Part shown: positions 1 through 10,639 of the stretch, one piece after another
Layout: the number at the start of each line of letters is the position of its first letter
Position numbering within the stretch: position 1 is the stretch's first letter
Assembly (NCBI GenBank): GCA_944472135.2
Contig: OX235270.1
Coordinates: 44,020,352-44,084,351, forward strand
Length of the DNA: 64,000 nt
Reading direction: 5' to 3'
DNA from: Trichobilharzia regenti
Lineage: Eukaryota; Platyhelminthes; Trematoda; Strigeidida; Schistosomatidae
Made by a program: the position numbers and the translations under genes
The notes under the pieces: model-generated
What the model was told of the DNA's origin: nothing
The model's database searches: none
Seen by the model: the letters and a program-made list of their open reading frames with translations, nothing else

Positions 1-84
1 TATTTCCAGAAAGCTGTTGATACTAAATTAGTTCAACGAGGTATGGAGCGCTTGTCAAATACACCGATTGTATTACAAGTTGAG
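1..84 (+). CDS. TEX2: TEX2-like protein, partial internal exon
   Basis: The frame is open from the window edge to a clear donor (GAG then gtaggt at 85) and ends with residues RLSNTPIVLQVE. In frame with the exon at 5503 it continues into a run recognisable as the C-terminal part of the SMP lipid-binding domain of TEX2. TEX2 proteins are ER-anchored and are thought to move phospholipids at membrane contact sites. Whether the exon starts before base 1 or after the 'ttccag' at 4-9 cannot be decided, since both fit. The exon ends in phase 0, matching the next exon. The upstream part of the gene lies outside the window. Confidence 0.7.
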
Positions 85-454
85 GTAGGTGCGAATATAC
101 TTCTCTAATGAAAATTTTATGATAGTAATAATGAAACATGAGGTCAAATTTTCATATACTTTACTGCACAGATTTTCCCTTCTCAATACTTGTATACTGA
201 GTAACGAGTTTTAATTACTTAGTATAAAGGTGTGTCAAATACTGCTTGGATTGGATTTCACATTCTATATTTGACCAATTCAATAGTTATTTGACGGTTA
301 ACTAGAGTAATGACGTGATAATTGACCGGTTTAACTTAGTATACTCCATAATAATAGGGCAAAATTAAAATCAATAAATGAAGTAAAAGCTCTGAAAGAA
401 TTGTTAAAATAAGTTATGTACACAATAAGCACCATAGAGTATTTAAATGTAGTT
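85..454 (+). other. TEX2 intron start, nothing recognised
   Basis: AT-rich intronic sequence with no protein-like frame or repeat that I recognise. Confidence 0.5.
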
Positions 455-1450
455 AAGGCTAGGAGTCAGATAAGGGTGCTTATTATCACCAATGATATTC
501 TCAATTGTGGTGGACTGGATTATGCGTCAGACAGTGAGAGAGAAACGAGAAGACAGGGATATCCTGGACCGATGTGAAGAACCTAGAAGACCTGGATTTC
601 GCGCGTGGATGATTTATGTTTGATGTCACATAAAATCGAAAACTTAGAGGCAAGCGAAAACTGACAAACTGGTCGAAGAAGCAGCCGGCGAAGACAGGAC
701 TCCAGGTGAACATAGACAAGACGGAGGTTATGAAAATAACCAACAACAGCAGCAGCAATATCCAGCGCCAATCACCATCAACGAGAGGGGTCTGAAAAAG
801 GTTACTTTATTCACTTATCTAGGGAGCATTGTCTCAACTACAGGCAGTCGGAACGGACGAGGATGTCAAATCGCGCGAGAATCGGGAAGGCGAGCGGGAA
901 ACACATTCATCAACCTGAAACCAATCTGGAAATCCCCGTCACTCAGCATCAACAACACAACTCAGATTTTCAACACAAACGCCAAGTCAGTCAGTTCTTC
1001 TATACCGATCAGAAACTTGGCTGGTGGGTCACAAAGAATATTTCCAACAGCCTGTTGCAGACCTTCATCAACAGCTGTCAACTATCGCTCTATACTGAAG
1101 ATCAGATGGCTGGGCCGGAAAGGATCACCAACAAGTAACTATGGGAACAAACAAAACAAGGACCAATCGCCAGCCAACAAATATGCAGGAGAAAGTGGAG
1201 ATGGATTGGACACCCGCTGGGTGACATCGCGTGCGCGTCAAGCCATTGCTCGATTGGAACCGGAAAGGGAAGTAGCGATTGGGACGTCAGTGCAAGGGTG
1301 ACATGGAGGAGATCGTGTTAAGAGGAGTTGATAGAGTATGGACTAACATGGATGCAGGTGAAAAGTAGAGCAGAAGACAGAAGTGGCAAGTGGAGACGTG
1401 CAGTTGAAGCGGTATGTTCCACTAGGAACTCAAGGGAACAATAAATAAAT
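455..1450 (+). mobile_element. RTE-like (SR2-like) non-LTR retrotransposon, 5'-truncated 3' end
   Basis: The start reads, with one stop codon, like the RT segment GVR-GCLLSPMIF...VDWI. It is followed by the region homologous to the better preserved copy at 56231-59420 (NIDKT segment near 715-735) and then by the RTE tail ending 'gttccactaggaactcaag' plus an AATAA-type repeat. Several stops and frameshifts are visible and the FADD-type catalytic box is destroyed near 600. It lies in TEX2 intron 1 in the sense direction. The family name is inferred from endonuclease and RT motifs of the longer copy. Confidence 0.7.
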
Positions 1451-2734
1451 AATAAGGCTAGTATTATATTTATTTATGATACATTGTGACTTACCAGTTA
1501 GCACCTACAGTAATTAACTTCAGTCACCTAGCTGAATAATGGCAGATATTTAAGAGATCATGGTCTTAAGCGTTACCGTAGTGAATGTCCCTGCACAACT
1601 CTGGTCATTGTGCTTGCATTTAACTTTATTTTCACCTCAATATGAGTTATATAACTTTAGATGCTGTGTAAAAATCCATTTGATGAAATGTGACTAGAAC
1701 TTTATCGTGGTTCTCACTCTAAGCTTCGTTGAATATACCCCACCTAACATTCTCTAAGTGTTCATCTGTGTGATTACTGATCGTTTTGTTAGGTACTAAC
1801 ACAAATGTTAGTTACTATAACCAAAATAATCCATATCAAAAATTACCTTACGTCTCACCAGGACACAATTCTTGTGATCTAAAGTATTGCAAAGAAAGAA
1901 GTTTTTTTAATATTTAAACCCTTTTTATCTAATAAAAAACTTGTCATATTTTAGTCAACTTTTTGTCTTCCGGTAACCAGTTGACATTTTGTGTAACATC
2001 TGTTACATACCGATTAATGCATAGGTAGCTACACGATAATAACAAGTTCGTATTCTTTTTTGTTTGTCTACGTTATTCGACGTCAACCTGTTTCTGTCAA
2101 CCACCCATCTGTTAACTCAATTATCATCATTCAACGAATTAACATTAATCTGCATATCATATTCTTGAATTAAACTGACAGACTAAAATAATTATCACTG
2201 AGTCCAATATTAAAATAGTAAATTGAGAGGTGTACCAATCATGTTGGATGGCAAGTTTTCAAGGATTTCCTAATTGATGTCATTTCTTCTTGAAATCCAC
2301 CTCAAAATCAATGAAATCCCCACCACTTTAACAGTATTCTCCTGTGTTAGTCTCTTTTCTCGAAATATACCATTTCTACTTTTACATCGGTACTACTAGT
2401 AAGTAGTATCGTTGATTTTTAAAACAAATCTCGAAGTCAGTTCATCATCTTTTCGTGGATAGTGAACTGCATTACTAAACTGATATATTTAAGAACGATC
2501 ATCTATATATGAAACGAAATTGATGTTAGGAGAAAAAATATCAGAGAAACACGCCTAGATCATACCTAATCTCGTCTTTGAAAAATGACACCGAAATAAA
2601 TGCTCTTTTTCTTTCGAAGATTTTTGAACGGTTCGGTTAAATGATAACTTTTACTCATCTGGGTAACATATTTCAAGCATGTCTATGGACGTTTCGAAAA
2701 CCAAGCAAACTTCAACCTGCCCTGATCTTAAGAA

Positions 2735-3585
2735 AGTAGGCCTTCAAACCACTATCTAATGCAAAGAACCTTCAAGATCAAGTCCAAAGTCTTCAAAGAA
2801 GCTGGAGATACATCAGAAAAGGAGAAAACTGCAAAAGACATCTTCAGTGCAGTCATCAAGAAAAATTCACAGGCACTAAACTGCATCACCATGGAAACCT
2901 GTGTGGAAGAACACTGGATCTTTTGGAAAATGACGTGGAGAGAAGCTTACCTTAGGCGAAGTAGATGATTTGAGACGAGGAACGACTGACTATGGACACC
3001 TGAAAGCAGGTAGTCTGGCGAAACATAACGAAGCAGAAGTTGAGCCAATGCAAAGAACAACAGCAAAAGCAGAAGTTTGGGTACAACCTACAGAACAAAA
3101 GAAAAGAGTCCTAGGACGCAGAAAGCGCACTTGTACGACACTACGGGCTAGTGCAGTTGAACAGACTACAGGTGAGAGAGATGTCACAGCACTATATGAA
3201 ATAACCAGGTGTCTATCTGGGAAGAGATAAATGCAAAGGAAACCAGTGTAAAATAGTGAAGGGAACCCATATATCAAAAAAAAAATGAAGGAGAGAAGAC
3301 TCTGGGACTCTTGGATCTCCCACCACCTACAACTCGTCCAAAATGCCAACAGCAGCTGACACAGAATTATCGGTGAAAAACGACCCTCCGACTAAAGCAG
3401 AGAGTCTTTAAGGTTAACCAGAAAGAAAGAAGCCGGATTAGCTGGAATTTCCCCCAGAATCGTCAACAGGCATGCTGACAACGATGCTGCAGAAGGTGTG
3501 GTAGGAAGGAAAGGTACCTATCCGAAGATGAGAACAAAGACTACCTTACCGAACTGCAAAAGATAGGCGACTGAACCCAGAATCA
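2735..3585 (+). mobile_element. RTE-like retrotransposon, internal fragment (endonuclease-RT linker)
   Basis: The translated pieces (FKIKSKVFKEAG, EEHW, EQTTGERDVTALYEITRCLSGK, then LDLPPPTTRP) line up in order with the linker between endonuclease and RT of the SR2-like copy at 56231-59420. Frames shift several times, so this is a dead fragment, more diverged than the other copies. It sits in TEX2 intron 1. Confidence 0.6.
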
Positions 3586-3839
3586 GGTGGTCGTCCACCC
3601 TAAGCTAAATACCATGTCCAACATATATTTATTTCCTCCTGTATATTTTTTGGATAATAGATTGCTACCTGTCCTTTCCGATAAACCGTCTGGTTTTCAG
3701 TATTTGGTGAAGACAGCTGTTGATGTTTCCCTGGTACCTATCAAAAATTGTAAAAAACTGATTAGTGAACAAATAATATTCTTTTCGATAACTTCCTCAT
3801 CAGGTTCTACAGTTAAATGATCATAATAATTAAAGAATT

Positions 3840-4640
3840 ATTTCTATCAACGACATTCATGTTTTAAATTATACTGAGTCAAGAATACCGATAGATTACT
3901 GCTCAAAAGCATCTGTTAGCGATAATATGCATCAATATAACACTAAATTGAATGTCACATAAATTTAGAGGAAATAATGCAGTATATGTGAATTGAGGCT
4001 AGAGTAGAAACAGTGTCTGAATCTGTTTCTTTTGTATGCAGACCTCCGTTTGATTTAGACGAATCGCTGTGGCCTCTACTGTTTGGACTGTTTAATATCT
4101 AGAGGTATTTGGTACCTACCAATGCGGCTAAATAAAGTGTGGTTAGAACCGTCCAAACAGGCTGGTGAAGAGCCGTTTCCTATCATCTATCAAATAGAAA
4201 ATAAATTTCCTATAGTTTGGTTTGTAAGGGTTAGTTATGTTTTTACGAGTTGATCACAGATTGATATCAGTTAGAGAACCATTAAAAACCAGGGAGTCGA
4301 AAACAGACATACAGACAGGGAGTACTGGACAACTGCTGTTTCATCCTAGTTTGGAAATCATCGTAAAAAGAAAATAAATTACCGAAAATCTGTGAATACC
4401 GTATACTGTAAACAATAGAGGTCACTGCAATTCGCCTAAATCAACCGCAACTCTGCATAAAAAAAAGCAGATCCAACCACTGTTTCTACTCTAGCCTGCT
4501 GTGGAACCAATATCAATTCACAAATACTGCATTATTTCCTCAAAATTGATCTAATTTAGTGTTATATTGGTGCTTTTTAACTGTAATCTATCGATCTTCT
4601 TGATTTAGGATAATTTAAAATATTAATGTTGCTAACAACA
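3840..4640. repeat. Imperfect inverted repeat, arms about 260 bp
   Basis: Bases 3840-4110 match, in reverse complement, 4385-4640. Shared words include 'ggctagagtagaaacagtg', 'caatataacactaaatt' and 'gaggaaataatgcagtat'. The arms are roughly 80 percent alike by eye. The loop contains a fragment of the dispersed repeat described at 4205-4375. No coding potential was seen. Confidence 0.6.
4205..4375 (+). repeat. Dispersed SINE-like repeat, truncated copy
   Basis: Starts 'ctatagtttggtttgtaagg' and shares its body with the repeats at 7414, 7808 and 15545. This copy stops before the tRNA-like (B-box) part seen in the others. Confidence 0.5.
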
Positions 4641-4929
4641 ATAATTCTTTGATTAGCCACTAGGTGTAGTAACCAATGTTTATTCTTCTAGTCCTTGGGG
4701 TTGTGCAGACTGAATTCTGTCAGTCAAGTATATACAATGTGGTGAGCATGACGGCTAACTCACCATCTCTGTGCACACTGAATTGGTGTTAGATGACTAC
4801 ATGCAATTAGCAAGAAACGCTGAACCTAGGTTCCGTGCGTGTTGGCATTTGTCAGCAAGGAGTATCTGCAATCTTGAAGAAAGGAACTCATATCCACTCT
4901 GAGATTCCTGTAGTTATTATGGTCATGTC

Positions 4930-5277
4930 TTCGCTCTATACTGAAGATCAGGTAGCCGGGCCGGAAGGAACCACCAACCAGAAACTATGGAAACAAACAA
5001 ACAAAACAAGAACCAATCGCCAACCAACAAATATGCAGGAGAAAGTGGAGATGGATTGGACGCTCGCTGAAGAAGCGGCTGGGTGAGGTCGCGCGTCAGG
5101 CCATTGCTCGAGTGGGACGTCAGTGCAAGGGTGACATGGAGGAGATTGTGTAAAGAGGAGTTGGAACAATATGGACTAACATGGATGCAGGTGAAAAGTA
5201 CAGTAGAAGGTAGAAGCAAGTGGAGACGTACAGTTAAATCCCTATGTTCCACTAGGAACCCAAGGGAACAATAATAA
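4930..5277 (+). mobile_element. RTE-like (SR2-like) retrotransposon 3' tail
   Basis: Only the last ~350 bp are present. Words such as 'cgctctatactgaagatcag' and the terminal 'ccactaggaacccaaggg' followed by AATAATAA match the copies ending at 1450 and 17030. It is a typical severely 5'-truncated insertion, inside TEX2 intron 1 about 225 bp before the next exon. Confidence 0.65.
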
Positions 5278-5502
5278 ATGATGACTAAAGAACCTGATGA
5301 AGCAGTTATCGAAAATATGATATTCTTTCTTCGCTTGTTTGACATTATCGTAATTTTAAATGAATATTCTAATATACGTTCCCATGTTAACGTTCATCGT
5401 CAAAATGCAGTCCCAGTAACCAATTATGTCCACACAATTAGATCTCTACCTTATCTTATATTCTTTTAAAAAAGGTTTCTTTTCTTTAACTCACAAATAC
5501 AG

Positions 5503-5685
5503 ATACAAATGTTAAGTGGTCAACTATTAGTCAACATTCCTCCACCGCCTAGTGATCGTCTGTGGTACGGTTTTCGTCCTACACCAACTCTGCGAATTAA
5601 AACACGTCCTCGTGTCGGTGAAAAGGTTGTTACTATGTCACGTATATTGGAATGGATTGAAAAGAAAATTATTCTTGAATTTCAG
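5503..5685 (+). CDS. TEX2: TEX2-like protein, SMP-domain exon
   Basis: Acceptor 'aatacag' and donor 'caggtaac' bracket 61 codons in phase 0. The product contains the strongly conserved TEX2 signature NIPPPPSDRLWYGFR, followed by RPRVGEKVVTMSRILEWIEK. In the family this is the end of the SMP (synaptotagmin-like, mitochondrial, lipid-binding) module, which binds lipid in a hydrophobic groove. Joins in frame to the exons at 1-84 and 8297-8398. Identification is by recognised motif, not by search. Confidence 0.85.
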
Positions 5686-6517
5686 GTAACTAAATTTATT
5701 GTGTGTTTTTCTTTCATTTCACCTAAAGATCATTGTTGTATTTTGTGCGAATTTATTATAAACAGAACAATCAGTGTATTTCATCTAGTCACTACAGCTG
5801 AGCACAATTCACTACCTAATGTCATGCATTCATTTTACAGGATTCGGTTTAGGAACGAGACACACGCCTTCTATTAATTCCTTTCCTTTGTTATTCTTTC
5901 TTTTGTGTTCAACTTTATTCTGCTTATTACTAGCAAAGTCGTACGGGTTATATTTGTTACTTCCTAACCGTGACTTTTGTTTGAATAACCTTCTTCTTTG
6001 TCTGGCATGCTCGGACTGTTCAATAATCACGTGGATAGTCTTTGACACAGCTTTGTCGTTTTTCTTATTGACGCACACTGATTGTGCATTAGATGACATT
6101 CTGCCACAAACACCTCACAATTTGAGTACTGTATTCTAGAGAAATCCTGGGGTTTTTTTATTTTACGCGTCACTCTACCTGTGGTTTAATCTAACGATTG
6201 GCATATGCCTCCGGATTTCTCAGAAAAAATCTACACACGTGTATTGCGGGAAGAAGGCGATGCTCCCTGTTATTGTTTGGAGTCTACATTTCTTAAAATT
6301 CGATTGAATAAAAAAAATACTTGTTTCATTTGTCAGATTGTTGGTAGGTTTGTTTTAGCACCCTTCGTTTATAGTTGAACGTTTTGAACAAATAGCATAT
6401 TTAATTGAATTTTAGATTTTCCCACCGATTAATTAGACCGAAGTGCTTGGTCTCAGGTTGACATGTTGGCTTCTTGTGCACATGCTTCGACGATGTCTGG
6501 GCATGTAATTATAATTC
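5686..6517 (+). other. TEX2 intron 2, unassigned part
   Basis: Contains a T-rich open frame (5819-6139) with hydrophobic, low-complexity composition and no recognised domain. I see no support for a gene here. Confidence 0.4.
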
Positions 6518-6632
6518 AATTGGTGGATGGTGGTTAGCACTGGGGAATGCAGGTACATCCAGCTGAGGAGTCCCAAATAGGACAGTGGAAATGCGCATCC
6601 TGTATCCCACTGCTAATCACCATCCACCAATT
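6518..6632 (+). ncRNA. Hammerhead-ribozyme-like repeat (Sm-alpha-type), probably inactive
   Basis: The sequence has the architecture of schistosome type-I hammerheads. Core box CTGAGGA lies at 6563-6569 (consensus CUGANGA, where the variable base is G here). Stem-loop II at 6570-6583 (GTCCCAAATAGGAC) is the characteristic schistosome stem II. GAAA at 6588-6591 is followed by a short stem III (ATGCGCAT) and a cleavage triplet ATC ending at 6599. Stem I is formed by 6541-6553 with the sequence after the cleavage site and extends into a near-perfect outer inverted repeat (6518-6539 with 6611-6632). Four extra bases, AGTG at 6584-6587, separate stem II from GAAA and should break the core. Confidence 0.7.
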
Positions 6633-7413
6633 AAATAACATATTTCCTCACACAAAGGAAATATTTTAATAGTGAAGTGATATTCAAATTATTCATTCGT
6701 GTACAATTTTACTCAAGCCCAGGCAGTGAGAATTGTGCTCAGTTTATCTACAGACACGATATGTTCGCTTAACTACAATTCATACTGGATTTCACTATTC
6801 ATCATGCGCCATGTGTAATTCTAGAATATTGACGAAAGGTTGCATGAAAAGAGTTTTTGTTTTTATGACCAGTTCCATCGAATTGCTAAATACACAATTG
6901 TCTTTTAGAACTAAATACAATTGCAGGCATCATTATATTTTTGTGTTTAATGATGATGCTGGTTTTCTGAATGTGTTTTTTTGTATTTTGTCATGGTATT
7001 AATGGCTTGTATGCATTATCGTTATGAAGGCATTTTAGACTGCAGAATGCATTGTTGGAGTTCTCACCTGACTGTGTTATCATCTAACTTTTTTGAAGTC
7101 TTCTCTTCACCTTTTGTGCAGCCTTCATAGTGACCCTTGGCGATATGTTTTAGGGCTATACATTTGAACAGCAAGAGATCTTTGTAGAATTGGCGTGGTA
7201 TGATGTACTAAAAAAAGAGTTGAGTGGTGAACTGTTTGGAAAGCTGTTAGAGTGAATCAGGGTAAATATATACCTTATTTCATTTTAGTTCTACCTATAG
7301 ACGCTGTCACCCTAGATTCACCGAATAGTTCATAACACGATACCAATGCACCTAAATAGGTAGTAACAATGAAAATTAGGTATTGAAATCTGAAAATGTT
7401 TTCTTAGTAGAAT

Positions 7414-7800
7414 TTTCTATAGTTTGGTTTGTAAGGGTTAGTTGTGTTTTCACGAGTTGATGACGGATTGATATCAGTTAGAGAAGCATTGAAAACCAAG
7501 GAGTACTGGACAGCTGCTGTTTCATCCTAGTTTGTGAATCATCGGAAGTACACACCCACTGGGATTCGAACCCAGCACCTTCCGGTTACAAGGCGAGCTC
7601 GTATACCATTCAGCCACTGGGAGCCGATTCAATGGCTCACGAATTCTAACTTCTACCAATTGGTGATTTAGGGCGATCCCAACCATTATCGTCGGTGCGA
7701 CATCCATCCACACACGTGACATCTAATTGGACCTCACTGGTCACGACTTCTCACTAGAACTGCAGAAAACTCCATCCTGTATCAAGTCACTAGCGAGCAT
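7414..7800 (+). repeat. Dispersed tRNA-like SINE repeat
   Basis: Body 'ttctatagtttggtttgtaa' followed by a tRNA-like segment read on the - strand. Its complement has a B-box-like GGTTCGAATCCCA and an A-box-like TGGCTGAATGGTATACGAG (7560-7620). Related copies occur at 7808, 15545 and 25085. No TSD was worked out. Confidence 0.5.
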
Positions 7801-7807
7801 CAGATTA

Positions 7808-8145
7808 TTTTTCTATAGTTTGGTTTGTAAGGGTTAGTTATGTTTTCACGAGTTGATGACGGATTGATATCAGTTAGAGAAGCATTGAAAACCAGTGGGG
7901 AGTACTAGGCAACTGCTGTTTCATCCTAGTTTTGGGAATCATCGACAGTGCGCACCCACTGGGATTCAAATCCAGAACCTTCGGAGTCGCGCTAAATAAC
8001 GAATCGGTAGAAGTTAGAATTCGTGAGCCATTGAATCGGATGCCAGTGGCTGAATAGTATACGAGCCAGCTTGCCTTTTAACCGGGAGGTCCTGGATTCG
8101 AACACTTGTGGTGGGTGCGTACTGCCAATGATTCCCAAATTTAGT
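7808..8145 (+). repeat. Dispersed tRNA-like SINE repeat, inverted double copy
   Basis: Same family as the repeat just upstream. It carries the tRNA-like segment at 7938-7985 and then again in opposite orientation at about 8000-8115 (TGGCTGAATAGTATACGAG), so two partial copies meet head to head. Confidence 0.45.
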
Positions 8146-8296
8146 AGAATTTCTCAATCTTTATAAACATAAAGCACCCATCAGCATCTGCATCTCATAT
8201 GAATCAGAACTCAAGATATTCACTGAAACTTATTGCACATTTCAGTCTGTTTTAATTATATTTTCACACGTCCTTATTCTTTTTTTTTGCTTATAG

Positions 8297-8398
8297 CATT
8301 TAGTTGTTTTACCTAATATGGATGACTTGAAAATTGGTCTACTTCTATCCGACGCCACCTCATCATCAACACCATTGTCATCATCATCATCATCATAA
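8297..8398 (+). CDS. TEX2: TEX2-like protein, C-terminal exon
   Basis: Acceptor 'gcttatag' is followed in phase 0 by HLVVLPNMDDLKIGLLLSDA and a serine-rich end coded by a TCA run (SSSSSSS), then TAA at 8396-8398. The PNMDD motif directly after an EWIEKK...FQ end is the order expected for TEX2 C-termini. The exon completes the gene on this strand. The TCA/CAT microsatellite probably makes the C-terminal length variable. Confidence 0.75.
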   Translation, partial: HLVVLPNMDDLKIGLLLSDATSSSTPLSSSSSS

Positions 8399-9469
8399 AT
8401 GGTTACATTCACAGATATTCCTCAAAATTGGTGAACCAGGAGAAGCGAATCGCGATCGCTTCATCGCAGGGACTGGCAACAAATGCAACCAACATTCTGT
8501 TTTATTGTTTCACATACGGGGTTTTCCTTTCTCTTCTATTACACAAATTATCAAATATTTATTTTGTATAACTGTTGTTTTATGCTAATTTGGTAATTTG
8601 GATTAAAGTGATGCTAATTAAACAGAATCTCTGTCAAATACACTGCTAAGTAATTGTCCAGCTTTTCTTTCATTTCATTCAACTAACTATTAAATGTTGA
8701 TATCTTGTTGATGATTGGAATGATGACATTGTGACAGTTGTATTATATATATCTGTGTAACTTTTAACATATATACAACCAATCTGCAGTATTTATTCCT
8801 TCTGTTCCATGTACTCTTATGTATTCATCAATTATTCACGCCTCCTCATGTGTATGTGCCTCGCACATACTTCGCAATATTGTTTCATCCTGTACGCGAA
8901 ACCTTGACGAACAACACCTGTCGATGATAATGAGCTAAGAAACCAGGTGAATTTTCTGAATCATCTGATTGTGTATTCCACCTTCCATCTACGTGTAAAC
9001 TAAGCTTTCTTTTATGTTTTTGCAAACAATTTTAGTACTATACTATATTTTGTGTAAAATGTGATCAAGACACACTTGTTCCGAGCTCTTCATCTGTGAT
9101 TATAAACAAAAAATGGCTTTATTTTCCTGTTTAATTCATTTTATCTGCCAAAAACTGTTCCTCTTGTCTTTTGGTAATATATTTTGTTGTTTTTGTCATT
9201 GTGATTGATATATTTACTGTTTAATCACGCGAGAAATGACAGCGCTGATCACTTGCATTTCAAAATATATATATACATATATAATTCACCTAAAAGTCAA
9301 GAACTAAGATATATTGTAGTAATTATTAGTAAATCTGCAAGAGTTCGACAACCCTATGATGCATCTCTTTTCCATGTTAATATAGTTTGAAACATAAATT
9401 GTGAAAAAAATGCTAAACTACAGTGGTTCACTGTGAGAGAAAAGCTTCCTCACTATGATTTCGTATTAA
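8399..9469. other. TEX2 3' flank, nothing recognised
   Basis: AT-rich sequence with short TA runs near 9265. No gene or repeat identified. An ATTAAA-type signal occurs near 8602 and could serve TEX2 polyadenylation. Confidence 0.4.
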
Positions 9470-10240
9470 CTTTTAGCTCGCATATGCCAATTTACGCGTA
9501 GACAGGATATCCGGCTGGCTTTCGACCAAAGGGCGTGCTTACTGCTCATCAGTCTGCTCCGTCCTCCTTTATAGCTGTGACACCTGGCCATTAAGAGTGG
9601 AAGACATGAAAACCCTGGCTAGCTCTCTTTGATGATAGGTGCCTGCGCTCTATCTCCCGTGTGAAGTGGTATAATGGGGTGAGGAATATTGAGGTGAGGC
9701 TTCGGTCGAGTGCTAGGTAGGTGGGAGGGGAAATCGATCGACGAGGCTGTGAAGTTACACCGATTGAGACGGTTAGGACATGTTTTACGCGTGCATACCT
9801 AACCATCGCCTTCCTCGATGGGCAATGTTACCTGACATAGGGTCAGGTTGGAAAAGAGCCAGTGATGGTCAAACCAAAACATGGCTTCATCAGTCAATGA
9901 AATCCACAACAGTTAGTTTAACCCAGTCACTTAGGAAGGTGTAGACTTCGTGGTTGGGGTCCTCGGGACGCTAAACACCAATGGCTGGAAACAATCGTTG
10001 ATATGGCTCAAAATCGTTCTCAATGACTGGCACAGATGCATCCACTCCTTGTGACTTATTATACCCAATGAAACTATATTGTTCTTCGTTATTATTATTC
10101 CTTTGTCTCACACCTCTGTTTACTGTCTCTATTATGCATTTCTTCTAGTTTCTTCTCTTTCTTTGTGTGCTACATGGGATGTGGCAACTCTAACTGCTGC
10201 ACATATCTGTAAAGCTCTACGTCGAAAACAGACTGATATG
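9470..10240 (+). mobile_element. RTE-like (Perere-3/SR3-type?) retrotransposon, 3' end
   Basis: Broken frames read like the C-terminal end of an RTE-type polyprotein: a degenerate LRSISR..WYNGVRNIEVR segment, then GWGPRD and WLET..DMAQNRSQ. This is followed by a 3' UTR ending around 'aactctaactgctgcacat'. The same 3' end occurs in reverse at 10640-12140. The family name is uncertain. Confidence 0.6.
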
Positions 10241-10639
10241 TAGTACTTCAATTTAAGAGATACTATACAATGAAAGTTAGACCGAGTATATATCGAAGTA
10301 GCTAATCGGCGTTACTTAGGTTGACGGAATAATATATTCTAATAAGAAACGGATAAACTATTAACGCTATGTACGCAATGTCATACAGTCACACACCATC
10401 TACGTTTCTCAGGATCAATATGGCTGAGAGGGAAAAGGATAGATTATTGAATGTTCATCCATTGGATTAGCGACTTATGCACCCAATAGGAATCACGTAA
10501 CGCCTATTCTAAACATGTAAATTGTACTATACTGAAATTAAACAATACATAGTAGTGATACTAGAAAACCTAAGTGTTGATAGATTCTTATTTTGCGTCC
10601 TATACCACACCAATTTGTGCTTCATTGAGTTAAAAGTTA

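Noticed and set aside
5819..6139. 106-codon + strand hydrophobic frame in TEX2 intron 2
   Set aside because: T-rich, low-complexity composition, lies in an intron between phase-matched TEX2 exons, no domain.
8334..8588. 84-codon + frame with His-rich start
   Set aside because: Out-of-frame shadow of the TEX2 terminal exon and its TCA repeat.
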